Assembly (NCBI GenBank): GCA_028023455.1
Contig: JAQFVV010000012.1
Coordinates: 5,988,499 to 6,052,498 of the forward strand
From: Epiperipatus broadwayi
Taxonomy: Eukaryota; Onychophora; Udeonychophora; Euonychophora; Peripatidae
Length of the DNA stretch: 64,000 bases
Direction: 5' to 3'
Of the stretch, positions 1 to 11,921 are shown in pieces (the first letter of the stretch is position 1; each line of letters opens with the position of its first letter). The notes beneath the pieces are model-generated. The model saw only the letters and a program-made list of their open reading frames with translations. It was not told where the DNA came from and did not search any database. The position numbers and the translations under genes are program-made.

Positions 1-1553
1 GAGATTTATCCCTGGAAAGAATAACAAATATTTTACTTATGGTAAAGCAGAGTCCATTGAGTTCTTCAAGGAGTGTGCCCAGTCATTTTTGAGTTCAATA
101 TTCAGATGGCTTTATCTATTCATGGTGGTGAAGTGTAGAGACATACTTTGGGATTCATTTTAATTTAGACTTTTATGACTGGAATGAACAGCTTGGGATC
201 AGGGGTCCATCTTTAGGTAGGTTTATCAGGACATGTAGATTTGAACACTTGTGGTGGGTAATTTTCTCATTTTGTTAAAACTAAGGCTATTAAGCAACCT
301 TAGGCAGTAATAAGAAATTCAATGTGTCTATAACAGGCAGCAGAATATAATATCCATGGCAGTCTGAGGATGAGAACAGCAATCTTTTCAAAATATCTGG
401 CAGAAATGCAAACAGGCAAAGAATCTCTGTAGACTAATATAAATGCATAATAATAATAATAATGAATGACAGAATAACAAGAAGCTGAATCAATACTCTG
501 TTCAAGCAGAATAATCTAGGTCAAGCCAAGAATAATAGGTTTGAAACTTTTGGGTCATTTATATGCTCTCTTATCTCCCATATAATCTTTCTCTTTTTTT
601 TAATTAGAAGTTTTAGCCCAGGGCAAATCTCTATTTCACACTTAATCTTAATTAAAAATTCTGACCAGGGCATTATCTTTAAAAATTAATTAATGCAAAA
701 TTAAATCACCACTTTTAAAATTAAGATGGATTACAATTAAAATTAAAGCACAAGAATGTTATTAACTTTTCTTGTAAAACTAAAAACTTTTTCAAAAGAT
801 TAGAATTTTTAAATTAGAATGTTTTACAAAACAAAATCCAAGAAAAGAGATTTTAAAATACAATTTAATATTAAAAAATCACAAAAGGGAAATAAATGAG
901 AATGTGTGTTAAAATATGAAATCTACTTTAAATAATGCAATGGAATTTTTGGAGTAGATAAAGTATCCGTTTCAATATATATGTGTAGACTAATAAAATA
1001 TGTGTATGTGTGCAAATGAGTACAAACCAATGCTAGAATGTTTCAACAGTTCTACTTGTATTTAGAAACATAACCTTAAATCATGCAACATGGATAAAAG
1101 GAAATCCTCTCACCTAAATGTTGCAAGTTCTTAAAAATATTGATTACAAAACTATTCTAAAAAAACAAGTGCTAATTTAAATAAACTTAGATCTTGAAAA
1201 CTCTTAAATTAATATATTACATGTTTCATATACAAAACACATCTATTAGGTAAGAGGATTTTTTTTACCTATATTTCATGGTTTGGATTTTATGTTTCTA
1301 AATACAGTTAGTGCTGTTGAAGCATTTTAGCATTACTTTGTATTCATTTACTATATTTTGATAACATTTAGCATTTTAAAAATTTATAGATATATGCAAA
1401 TGAAACAGAAATAATGGTGCCTTTTAACTTTCAATGAGTTATGTAACTTAAGTGAGCTATTAAAAGATTGGTACTGACTACAATTCTTTAGCCTTTATTG
1501 GTATTTACACTTAGTTTATTTACATAATTTTATATAATTTATTATATATATAT
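1..1553. other. AT-rich DNA, no gene recognised
   Basis: Bases 2-163 are open in one + frame (reading RFIPGKNNKYFTYGK and further) and are less AT-rich than what follows. This could be a scrap of a transposon ORF, but I do not recognise it. The remainder is homopolymer-rich AT DNA with a short ATA run near 450. Confidence 0.4.
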
Positions 1554-2960
1554 TGTAACTGGGCCCCCATGCAACCCCTTTATTATCTCGGTTGTAACTA
1601 TTTTCTGATGAGCATATTGTAGGAAGGAACCATCGATTGGCTTTCCCCAATACAGATATCACCCCCCCTACAACAATATTTCCGCTCATCAGAGGCTGTA
1701 ACACCATAGAGACTGGAAACACCTAGAAATTTCTGTTTAGTTTCCCAATGGTGCCACTAGAGATCCATCTCACTACAACCTGACTTACCTAGGTCTAGAT
1801 ATGCCAGACATAGCTCAGGAGGCATGAAATTCTCATGAACAAAAGCAATGAATAACTAGTGATGCAAAAAATGGAACTGAACAACTAAAATTAATTTTAA
1901 ATAACAGTTTTATTAACAATGATATTGATAAGTCCTTCCAATAAAGTTCATCCTTCATTTCAAATGAAGGCTCATTTTAATTTATCTTGTGTGAAGAAGT
2001 CAAAATGTCTTTTATCAAGTAGACATCTACCATTACTGCGTGAATATTTTTAACTATTTGTTCCATATCTGTATATCCTTTTTAGGTAGATAAATAGGTA
2101 AGATGAGCAATTCCGGATTTGTGAAGCTTCTATAATTCAGTCAAGTATAGATGTGTATTTATACACATAAGTCTCATTATTTTATTCATACACAATTAAT
2201 ATGCATGTAAGCATTTGTAATTCATATAGTTCTTCATTATTTTTAAATTTATCACAGGTAGGTAAACAGGTAATATAAGCAATTTCAGGTTTGTGGACTA
2301 TTCATAATCCAGTCAAGTATAAGTGTGCATTTATAATTTTTATATTTGTTATTTGGTCTGCCATAGACGTATATTTCTATACATAAGTTGATCAGCAGTT
2401 TCATTTACAATTTAGTTGTAGCTATATGTAATAGCTCAGCATTTCTAATTCTTCCAGGTATACTGATTTGTATATCAGCAATATAAATAGTTACAAATAT
2501 TCATTTTTATTTTATTTTAATTCAGATGTATCTACATATAAAAAGTTAATTATTTATGACTTACCTTATTAAAAATGCTTTTTGATTATAGACATTTAAG
2601 ACATTTACATATTTATCATTTATCACAATAAAATGTATTTTCACATAGCTATAATTATTCATAATTTATTTTAAGAAAGACTTTTTTTTAATAAACACAT
2701 ATAAGTAGTGAATATTTCATGAAATTGTTACCTTCATCTTATATAGTTTGTTCCTTTACTTCAGGTTACTACTGCATTTCAAAAAGTGGTCAGTTTATTT
2801 GAGTTGAATGGCATTATTTACTTTCCATGATGTTCACTCAAGCAAGTCTTGGAGATCATGGCTATGGACAAAGAGAGGAAGCTATTACGATTAGCCTTCC
2901 ATCATTATGATTTCCTTATTAATACTTTCTTTTTTCATCATTAGCAGTGTGGCTATAAAT
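1554..2960 (-). repeat. Degenerate solo LTR, same family as the element at 44.7-51.5 kb
   Basis: The stretch starts TGTAACTGGGCCCCCATGCAACC and continues with the diverged equivalents of the LTR start at 44729: the TTCTGATGAGCAT and TAGGAAGGAAC blocks, the palindromic GCTCATCAGAGG, TCACTACAACCTGAC and AGACATAGCTCAGGAGGCATGA. After about 2 kb it shows the same internal sub-repeats (GCAATT..GGTTTGTG, ATAATTCAGTCAAGTAT). Around 2860-2940 it matches the ATGGCACAG..GAGGAAGC region. Divergence is high and the right boundary is approximate. The strand is given by analogy with the coding strand of the younger element. No internal retroelement sequence is attached, which fits LTR-LTR recombination. 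Confidence 0.7.
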
Positions 2961-3989
2961 ATTATATTCCAAAGTGACTAAAACCAGTTGTCAACTAAAC
3001 AGTTAAGCAACACTTAGATAAAAAAATTTAACTTTAACTCTTTCACTTTTTTTACTTTTTAACTCTTTTTAAAATCTCTGAACTTCAAACTCAACTATTT
3101 ATACCCTGATCTCTGGATTGATTCAGCAGCACTCCCACTATATCTGATTTGTTGCATAGCTTTCATTTAAGCCTGTGCTTTTCTCTTCTTAAGGATTGGA
3201 CCACTACTTTTAGTGGGACAGATAAGGAATCATGAGGATTAAACCATGTTTTTCAATTTGACAATTTTGCCTCAAGCGATTATTACACTTTGTATGACAA
3301 CATCATTTCAAAAATTAAATGTAATATTTTAATAAATGCCAGCTTTAAATAAACACTTAGAGACATATTTATATCATAATTTAAAATTATAAAATCAATA
3401 ATGAAGATTTTTTTTTTCTCAATTATAGAAAATAATGATTTTCTTTTAACTTTAAACTTTTTGCTTTATTTTTTTAAAAAAATAGGATCAACTTCTTTCA
3501 TATACATCCAGCTTTTTTTTAGGTGGGAGGGTAAAATAAATCTTAGAATACACATGTGAAACAGAGTTTCTGTTTTAATATATATAAACAATGGATCAAA
3601 TTCACTATCTTATTTAAAATTATGTAAATTAATTGAGCATAAATACTAACAAATGCTAAAAGATAGGTGTTATCACTCTGGTTTTAATAATTTATATTAC
3701 ATAACTCAATGGAACTGCAGTTACTTCTGCTTCAACTATATATAGTTGAAGTTTTAATTATTTATTATTATTTATTGTAACAGTCATAATACAAATACAA
3801 CCTAGAGACTTTCATAATTTAATAATTTTAAAATGGAGTGTGTGAAAATAAATTCATTAAATCATAAAATATATTTCAAATTACTAAAGAATTTTTATTA
3901 AACACAAATCATTTCTTACAAGAGGTAATATTTATCTAAACCTCTCTATATCATAAAAATGTATCCACTTCACAAATACATTCTTAATA
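2961..3989. other. AT-rich DNA, no gene recognised
   Basis: Only homopolymer T/A runs and short AT repeats are seen. The left part may still include the eroded right end of the solo LTR. Confidence 0.5.
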
Positions 3990-4600
3990 AATAGAGGGAT
4001 TTGAACTTAGGATTCTTCAATCTGTGTTTGTTTTCTATTCCATCTCAAACATCTGACACACATGACCACATAATCCAAAAAAAAAAAAATCCTGCAAAAC
4101 CAGCATTCATGACTTGGTTCAGATTAAAATCTCCCATGCATTATATCAAGATAACAATTCCTTGGACTTTAATGGATAGGCTTCAATCTCCTCACCCTTT
4201 CAACTAGTCGACTATCCATTTCATTGAACCACCAACAATTGAACACTCAAAGCCCTTGGAATGGTTAGATTGATTTAATGTCTACCTGAGTATGACTATA
4301 ATATTAAATCCATCAAGGGCTTTGGAGCACTCCATCATTTATTATTCAAGAAATGAATAGTTGAATAAATAGAAGGATGAGAAAATTTAGTCTGTCCATT
4401 AAATCTTAAGGATAAGTTGAGCACTAATTGTATATATGTGTAGTAGATTATGATCTGGTCCAACTAAAGAGTGCTGATTCTACACAAAATATTGAGAATA
4501 ATCTTTTTTTGCACATATGTGATCATGCATGTTGGTTGTTTGAGATAGAGTGGATGATGAATATAGACTGAAAAATCCTAGGTTCAAATCCCTCTATTTA
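3990..4600. repeat. Fold-back pair of tRNA-like SINE modules
   Basis: Left arm (AATAGAGGGATTTGAACTTAGG and on to about 4078) is the inverted, diverged partner of the right arm (about 4511-4600, ending CTAGGTTCAAATCCCTCTATTT). The right arm holds a B-box-like GGTTCAAATCC at 4581-4591. In the middle a second hairpin is nested: CAAAGCCCTTGGA near 4248 against TCAAGGGCTTTGG near 4315. It belongs to the same module family as the pairs at 42.2, 43.5 and 52.0 kb. Confidence 0.65.
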
Positions 4601-5120
4601 CTTATATAAAAAATATTCAGTACACTGAATGAATAGGTTAAATACATTAATAATTCATAATGCTATTTTACTTTTTAGGAAATTGCCTATAGGATTGTTA
4701 CTAGTTGCAATACATTAAGATGTAATTAACTAAAATTGAAAATATATTAACTATATATATATATATAATTAAAGACAAATATTAAATAATTAACTAATAT
4801 ATTCTTTGTAGTATATATAGATTGACTCATTTATTTACCAATCCTCATATTATTATATGGTTTAACAATTATATGCTGTGAACATATACCAAAAAAATCT
4901 AAATCAGATTATATACTGGCACAAATACTGCTAAAGTAAAATATATAAGGTATAATTTTTAATGCTTATTTAGTATATTTCTTTATGTTTACTATTTATC
5001 ATCAAAGTAAACAAAAGCTTATAAATCTTATATTTCAAAAGTTATTTGCACTATAAATAGCTGTTCCATGAATAGTTTTATTAATATCATTCATAAATAT
5101 TTATATCTGTAAGCACCATA

Positions 5121-5310
5121 TAGTATTAAATCATCCATGCACTTTACTACTTTTACATAGTGCTTTAATTACCACCCTCTATTACAGTTTCAATTATCCC
5201 AGCAATCTTCTTCAGAACTATTGCGGGAGCAATTGAAACTGTAAACTGTAAAAGAGGGTGGTAAATAAAGCATCGTGTAACAGTAGTAAAGTGCATGGAT
5301 GATTTAGTAT
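5121..5310. repeat. Palindromic MITE-like hairpin
   Basis: The outer arms TAAATCATCCATGCACTTTACTA and TAGTAAAGTGCATGGATGATTTA are nearly perfect inverted repeats. Inside them TACCACCCTCTATTACAGTTT pairs with the GTAAACTGTAAAAGAGGGTGGTA side. The loop is around 5200. No coding potential is seen. Confidence 0.7.
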
Positions 5311-7330
5311 TATATAATATACATTTGGCAATGCAATAAGAAAGAGTAATCTGTAAACACTTTTTTTTTAAATATGGAGGAATAAACAAATTAACATACT
5401 TTTAATTAAACAAATTAAAATTATCACTCATAAATATTTTATTCTTTACTTAACTCTTTTGTTTAGAAAATGTTTTATGTAATAAATAAATACATGCACT
5501 TTTAAACCTAATGAATTTGCATAAAATAGATTACCTGATAAGCTTTTCTTTGCTAATGAGGAATGTCAACTAAGTTGTGATTCTTCATCAGAAACACAAT
5601 ATTTGTTATTTATAAGATTTTTTTATAGATTTATATTCATTTTATATAAATAAAATATCTATATATTTTACAGTACAAAAATCTTCTATAAGTTTTCTTT
5701 AACAATTCCCATGATGACTTTTTCATGCACAGCAAGATTAATATAATCCATCAGTGTGCCATCTAATCTTTTTTTAATTTGACAATTGGTTTTGAAATTT
5801 TAATCAAATATTTTTTACTCAGCATTTTATAATAACATTGAATCCATACATTATTTATGCAGAAATATTAGTTTTTAACTTCCTGAGAATATCATAGTAA
5901 ATTTATATTGCAGCACCTGAATTTGTTATTAGCTTATTTATTACTATGAGGTGAATTATTCAATATTAAATAGTATTCATATATTTTCAAAATATTAGAA
6001 AAATCTTTTGTAGTATTTTCACCCCATCTTATTCATTTTTAAATGTTTAAATAAACTTATATATATATACATGCAGTAATTTAGTTCTGTTTATCCATTG
6101 AGACAGAAATGAGAGAGCGTAATCTAAGATCAAATAGTTTGCTCCCAATGTTATCACACTTATATCATCATCCTATATATTGTTTCTATGGTATTTCATA
6201 TTGTAAACTCAAGTTTCACTCAATTCTATGGGTTTTTTTTTTTATTAAGAGCCAAATTTATCCATTTGTTCACTCTATAAAAGTTATTTTTCGAACTAAC
6301 CAGTGTTCATGACATTAAAAAAAATTGTAAAACTTTATAAAAATGAATATTAAAATATGTTTTAAAAATAAAAAGGAATATAATTTTACAAATTAAAACA
6401 TAAAATATATTTTAAAAAAGATAAAATAGACTATCATTTATATTATCTATTCTATAATCAATATTTTTAATTTCCATTTTAAATAGATTAAATATTTTAA
6501 AATAATATATTGAATTTATAAAATTTAATGCTTTTTTGAATTATCTCACGACATATAAAACACACATGCATGCATACTTTTAACAACAATTTAATATCCT
6601 ATTCATTTGTGTTTAAATCTTATTTTTCAAATCTATACAGTAAATAAGATGTCAATAAATAAATTTATCAATATTTTATTGTTGATATTATATATAACTA
6701 TTTATATACTTCTATTATTATATCCCTAACTTAATATGTATACATCATTTTTTTTATTATATCAAACTAAGAATGAAAAAATAGTAATCTTAAAATTTTG
6801 CCATGAGATAAAAATAAAATAACAATTTTAATATATCACTTGCTAAAAATATGTATAATCATTTTATATCACTTATTTTAATTACTTTTAAATTAATTTA
6901 CATAATCTGATAATTAAATTTCTAAAAATAAGACAACATTTTTATATAGATAACATCACAAAGTTTAAACTCAAAGAATGGTACAATGTATATCAAATAA
7001 AATATCTACTATAGATTAATTAAAGTAGTAACAATAAAACAATAAATTATTTATGGTGATAATAAATATTACCAACAACAATTATAAAAAGCAGAAATAC
7101 TTTCAGTTATTTTCATAATCATCTTTAATTATAAATCTTTTAAGTTTAACTAAGTAAATACCTCCATTCACTTATGTATGGAACTTCATATTTCATGAAA
7201 TTTGATAAATAGTAGTATTTTTTGTTTCAAAAGTATTATATTTTTTTAATTTTACAATTTTCTATATATTTTTTAATAAAATAAGTTTGAACATTTGAAA
7301 TATATGGAATATATATTCATTTTTTATCAT
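5311..7330. other. AT-rich DNA, no gene recognised
   Basis: Very AT-rich throughout, with (AT)n near 6060 and long A and T runs. No repeat matched elsewhere in the window and no splice-compatible ORF was recognised. Confidence 0.5.
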
Positions 7331-8450
7331 TAATTTCTTGATTATTTAAATTGTTATAAACTTTTTTAAATTGACATAAAATTTATCACATTCGATTTTA
7401 TCACACCCAACTTCAAGCAACTCTTTTGTGATGTTTTCAATATTTTATTATTTATCACTTTTATACTGACAAAATTTCTTATTGCAAAATAAAAAAGATC
7501 CAAGAACTATCATTTTATACACAATTGTTATTTTTGATTTATAATGAATATATTCTCTTTATTTAAAAAACTAACGACATTGTCACATATACATATATGT
7601 CTATAATATTTTGATTCTAGTGTTTCTTTTCAATTGTTTATTGTAAACTGTAACTTTTTAAATTTATTTATAAGATAATTTATACTATCTTCATATCCAA
7701 AAACAAAAAGATCATCAACATATATTTTATAAATTTTAATTTCTCTAAAATTATTATTATTCAAAATCATACCCTCATTTATAGACAGAATAAAATTACA
7801 AATTTATAGTATAATAGGCAGACCCATGGGCCAAATTTTAGGCACATTGTAGGATTTACCTTCAAGAAAAGTGACATTATTATCTTCCAATTAATCATAA
7901 GAATCAATAATAAAATTTTTGGGTATATTTACAAATTCCTTTATTTATCATGGCTTATTCGGTCACTTTTATGAATCTAATTTATCAATGGAACCATATA
8001 TTTTCGTTACATTCAATAAAGTAATAAAATCATTTTTAACAATTACAATATTCTTTATTTTATCTATAAATTCAAAAGATAATGCAATAGTATTTTTACC
8101 ATATTCTAAAATGTCTTGTAATAGCTTACCAATGTATTTAGATACATAATACATAAATGAAACACCAAAATTCATCATAAGCCTTGAAAGATTTTAATCT
8201 ATGTGTAATATTACATTTTCAAAACTACAAGGACTTGCAGAACTTGGATGGATATATATTATATTAGACATTATTACTAATAGCCTTATTCTTAGCTTTT
8301 CAATATGTTGTTAATAAATTCCATTATTTGACCATCCATATTACATTCTTCAATTAAAAAGAACTCATGCTTATCCATCTGTATTATAAATTTCTCAATA
8401 TACTGATACCTTGACATTAAACACATTCTCAAATCTTTATCTTGGTTTTA
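7331..8450 (-). pseudogene. Old Penelope-like reverse transcriptase remnant (copy A)
   Basis: On the minus strand, frame-broken pieces line up in order with the better Penelope copies next door. NVTKIYGSID (about 8000) matches DVSEMYGSID. PMGLP at about 7825 matches WLMGLP. KIYVDDLFVFG near 7690-7730 carries the YVDD polymerase motif and matches QYVDDVFVCG. A later ELLEVGCDK piece (about 7400) matches ELLNVGYNYD. Many stops and frameshifts make it inactive. It differs from copies B and C at many residues, so it represents a separate, older subfamily. No GIY-YIG part was recognised at its 3' side. Confidence 0.7.
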
Positions 8451-8772
8451 AACATATATTATCAATTTTAAGTTTCTGTTTAAATTTTGAAATGATAAAT
8501 TGCCATGAATTTTTGTTTTGTATTAATTTTAAATTTATGACTAGTAATTTCTTTAATAATGTTATCACTATTGTTCATATCAAACAAGCTTTGAACTGCA
8601 ACAATTAGCTCTGTTATATATATATATGTAACTTTATAAATAAATATTTGAAACTACAGTAATTAAAAGTCTATAAAAATTATATGTATAACTATAACTT
8701 AGAAGCGCTTTCACTACCTTGTAGCTTTGTCAACTATCACATTTAAAATGTCAACTTTCCCATAATTCAATG

Positions 8773-9135
8773 TCAACTTTCCCATAATTCTGTGATCTTA
8801 ACGTTTGCTGCTTGCCGATTAATTAAATTTTGCTTGTATTTATATATTAACATCGCCTCTTTAATTTTTGTTTTATTATTATTTCTTTCAGTTTCCAATA
8901 TTTTTACGTTGTTATAATCAAAATCAAAACCATATATACATGATTTATTATGGTCATAAAAAACAGAAGCTGATAAATTAACACTATTTTTAATATTTTG
9001 TTTCGTATTTTGAACCCTTTTAAATAATAATACGTGCTCTTTTGTTCTTTTTTCCAATGTGCACCTCGATTCACCTATATATCCACTACCACACCTACAT
9101 GTCCATTTGTAAATGATACAATTTTTATTTGTCAA
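8773..9135 (-). CDS. GIY-YIG endonuclease domain of Penelope copy B
   Basis: The 120-codon open frame includes CIIYKWTCRCGSGYIGESRC, the GIY-YIG signature in its Penelope form (YKW...GYIG) with a preceding Cys pair. LEKRTKEH follows and carries the conserved Arg and His region. AMLIYKYKQNLIN near the end fits the Glu/Asn-containing C-terminal core of the fold. In family members this domain nicks DNA to prime reverse transcription. It is separated from the RT part by a broken stretch (9136-9240), so the copy is a pseudogene in practice. Confidence 0.8.
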   Translation of the reverse strand: MTNKNCIIYKWTCRCGSGYIGESRCTLEKRTKEHVLLFKRVQNTKQNIKNSVNLSASVFYDHNKSCIYGFDFDYNNVKILETERNNNKTKIKEAMLIYKYKQNLINRQAANVKITELWES

Positions 9136-9240
9136 TAAAATTTTATCTTTTGAATTGTTTATTAATTTATTTAATGTAGGTGGTGCATAAAATGCAATAT
9201 CGCATATTCCTTTATAAATGTTCTTAATGAAACTTTCCTG

Positions 9241-9600
9241 TTAATTAGATATATATGGTATTGATATCCACAACTTTTTATCAGGAAAATTAACATTATT
9301 ATTAATATTTTTATATTTAGAAGTAAAATTTTTAACAATATAATATACACAATCATAATTGTATCCAACGTTTAATAACTCATTACAATAAATTTCAATA
9401 TTTTTAGTTTTATCTGATGCATATTTACAAAAGTTATCATTACTAAATAAAAAGGACTTCAAACCTGCCATTTTATATGACATTGGTACTTTTGATTCAT
9501 ATGGAATATATCTTCTTTTTGCTATTGGTTTAAGAGTCATATAGTAATCCAGTTTATCCTTATTTCTAGTCATCTTGAGATCCAAAAATTGAACACTCAT
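9241..9600 (-). pseudogene. Penelope RT C-terminal part, copy B
   Basis: The frame reads MSVQFLDLKMTRNKDKLDYY, then KPIAKRRYIPYESKVPMSYKM, then NELLNVGYNYDCVYYIVKNF. It is the same protein as the RT tail of copy C, where the residues from KPIAKR onward reappear at 10442. It corresponds to the thumb-side region after the YxDD motif. The in-frame stop at the RT side means this is an internal ORF, not a real start. Confidence 0.7.
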
Positions 9601-9866
9601 TAATTTTCATCTGTTTTAATCCACTTTAAACCCTTTATATTATTTAATTCATTAAAAAAATCATTAATAGCATTTGGCTTTCCGCAAACAAAAACATCAT
9701 CAATATATCGACTGTATAAAATAATATCTGATAATGATTCTCTTTTAAAATATTTTCTTCATATGTTGATATAACAAAATTACATATTTGGGCAACTGCT
9801 GGATGACCCATTGGCCACCCATTATTCATTTTATAAAATTCATGCTTAAAAATTGCATAAATATAA

Positions 9867-9925
9867 ATTAATTGAGAAAATTAATGTAAATTAATTGAGA
9901 AATTAATGTAAATTAATTGAGAAAA
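9867..9925. repeat. Junction minisatellite between inverted Penelope copies
   Basis: AAATTAATTGAGAAAATTAATGT-type units of about 22 bases occur three times exactly at the head-to-head join of copies B and C. Copy B is cut off here inside the RT. Copy C starts further 5' in the RT. Confidence 0.65.
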
Positions 9926-10032
9926 TGTTTCAGGAAATTCTTGGTTTTGGTTTGTTTACAATACGTTGATCATTTGATTTCATTGGTAAAATTAATAATG
10001 TTGTTATTGATAATTATGATGTAATTTGTACC

Positions 10033-10422
10033 TTGGATGTCAGTGAAATGTATGGATCAATTGACAGAATGACTTCTATTGAATTAATTAATAATGCATT
10101 AAAGTTAAAAAATGTTAATGTTAAAATAATAAAATTTATTGTTGAAACATTAAGCTTTATTGATGAAAACATTTATGCAATTTTTAAGCATGAATTTTAT
10201 AAAATAAATAATGGGTGGCTGATGGGTCTTCCTGCAGTTGCCCAAATATGTAATTTTGTTATATCAACATATGAAGAAAATATTTTAAAAAAGGATCATT
10301 ATCAGAAAGATATTATTTTATACAGTCAATATGTTGATGATGTTTTTGTTTGTGGAAAGCCAAATGCTATTAATGATTTGTTTAATGAATTAAATAATAT
10401 AAAGGGTTTAAAGTGGAAATAA
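10033..10422 (+). pseudogene. Penelope RT core, copy C
   Basis: This is a 129-codon open stretch of the reverse transcriptase palm. DVSEMYGSID is an A-motif-like region, GWLMGLPAVAQICNFVIS corresponds to the conserved B region, and YVDDVFVCG holds the two catalytic aspartates of motif C. The frame is open upstream of the first Met as well (about 9955 onward), so 10033 is not the natural start. It ends at the 55-base deletion relative to copy B. Confidence 0.8.
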
Positions 10423-10441
10423 GGATAAACTGGATTACTAT

Positions 10442-10858
10442 ATGACTCTTAAACCAATAGCAAAAAGAGGATATATTCCATATGAATCAAAAGTACCAAT
10501 GTCACATAAAATGGCAGGTTTGAAGTCCTTTTCATTTAGAAAAGATAACCTTTGTAAATATGCATCGGATAAAACTAAAAATATTGAAATTTATTGTAAT
10601 GAGTTGTTAAACGTTGGATACAATTATGATTGTGTATATTATACTGTTGAAAATTTTACTTCTAAATATAAAAATATTAATAATAATGTTAATTTTTCTG
10701 ATAAAAAGTTGTGGATATCAACACCATATATATCTAATCAACAGGCAAGTTTCATTAAGAAAATTTATAAAGGAATATGCGATATTACATTTTATGCACC
10801 ACCTACATTAAATCAATTAATAAACAATTCAAAAGATAAAACTTTATTGACAAAATAA
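10442..10858 (+). pseudogene. Penelope RT tail and linker, copy C
   Basis: The frame reads MTLKPIAKRGYIPYESKVPM, then NELLNVGYNYDCVYYTVENF, then SFIKKIYKGICDITFYAPPT and NNSKDKTLLTK. A stop at 10856-10858 lies directly before the GIY-YIG start CIIYKWTC. In copy B the same place reads KNCIIYKWTC, so the stop is a lesion in copy C. Confidence 0.75.
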
Positions 10859-10987
10859 AATTGTATCATTTACAAATGGACCTGTAGGTGTGGTAGTGGA
10901 TATATAGGTGAATCGAGGTGCACATTGGAAAAAAGAACAAAAGAGCACTATTATTATTTAAAAGGGTTCAAAATACAAAACAAAATA

Positions 10988-11921
10988 CACCTGGGTCTCG
11001 TTTTACGCAATAGATAGATTCCTCAGAAAACATGCGCAAACAAAATCGTGCAAAAATAGATGTAACTTACATTGAAAAAGGGGGGATGCGGTCTGTGATT
11101 TTTCAAAATTCGCGTAAAAGCAAAGCACCAAAGTAAAAGTACTTTAAAATTCGCACAAAAAAAAATAAGGAAATGAAATATGACTAATAAAAAATTTCAA
11201 ATTTGAATAAAATTGATACAAGATAAACTTTTTTTAACTATAATATTTAATTTTATTCAAAATAATATATTTTATGCATAATTTACGGTACAGTAATTTA
11301 CATTTTTTTATACGCGTTTTAATTATTATTGCTATTTGCTGAAAAATACATACGTTTGTAAACTGGTAAAAAACAACTAACGCCAACTTCACACTCATGT
11401 TGTATCAATGGTTTTCTGGTGACAACGTAATTAGTAATTAATCTTTGAGATGATGATTTTATTAATTGTTTATGAAGCTCGCGAACAACCATTTAGCTCT
11501 CGGAATTTAAGAGCATGTTAATGATTAGTGTCATTAATAAGAAAATAATAATTGATTACATTCTTTTTTAAAAAGCAAAAACAGAATGTGATTTAAAATG
11601 CAAAATTAACACGCACGATGTTTCAACAAATTTACATTATAATCTTGTAAAATTTAATGTGTGTATGCATAAAATGTGGAAATCATGATTTTAATTTCAT
11701 TATTGTATAAAATCTTACTATTATAAAGCACTGAAAATATTGAAATTACTAAGATGAAAGTCGAATTCCATTAATGTGCTATTACTTTCAATATAACGTA
11801 AGTGCACAAAATTTATTATTTAAAGTAATAGCGCATTATCGGAGGTCGGCTTCCGTTGAAACACGAATCGCGTAACTTCAAAATCATGTTAAATAAGTCC
11901 GCGTAAAAAGAGACCCGGGTG
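10988..11921 (+). mobile_element. 934-bp TIR element with TA duplication (pogo/Tigger-like MITE), copy 1
   Basis: The ends are CACCTGGGTCTCGTTTTACGC and GCGTAAAAAGAGACCCGGGTG, imperfect terminal inverted repeats of about 21 bp. They are flanked by TA at 10986-10987 and 11922-11923. It interrupts Penelope copy C. The uninterrupted site is present in copy B (minus strand, TA at 8994-8995), where CAAAATATTAAAAATAG reads through, so the TA is a true target-site duplication. No transposase ORF is seen. TA targets and CTCGTTTTAcGC-type ends suggest the pogo/Tigger branch of Tc1-mariner (inference). An internal palindrome occurs around 11775-11850 (GTGCTATTACTTT against AAAGTAATAGCGC). Confidence 0.85.

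Larger units (their letters stand above)
8613..9866 (-). mobile_element. Penelope-like element, 5'-truncated minus-strand copy B
   Basis: Reading right to left, the copy starts within the RT just upstream of NNGWPMGHPAVAQICNF (9829 down), then the YIDD catalytic motif, then MSVQFLDLK, ends the RT around 9240, and finishes in a GIY-YIG endonuclease and a non-coding tail. Penelope elements encode an RT plus a GIY-YIG nuclease and insert by target-primed reverse transcription. A frameshift after ENHYQ and a stop before MSVQF break the ORF. The 3' tail holds a small tandem duplication (TCAACTTTCCCATAATTC twice near 8750-8790). It ends beside a (TA)n run at 8613-8630, and its tail matches the tail of copy C in inverted orientation. 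Confidence 0.85.

Noticed and set aside
2-163. Upstream exon of the host gene at the left edge
   Set aside because: The frame is open for 54 codons, but no donor site in phase follows and it resembles no adhesion domain; left as unassigned.
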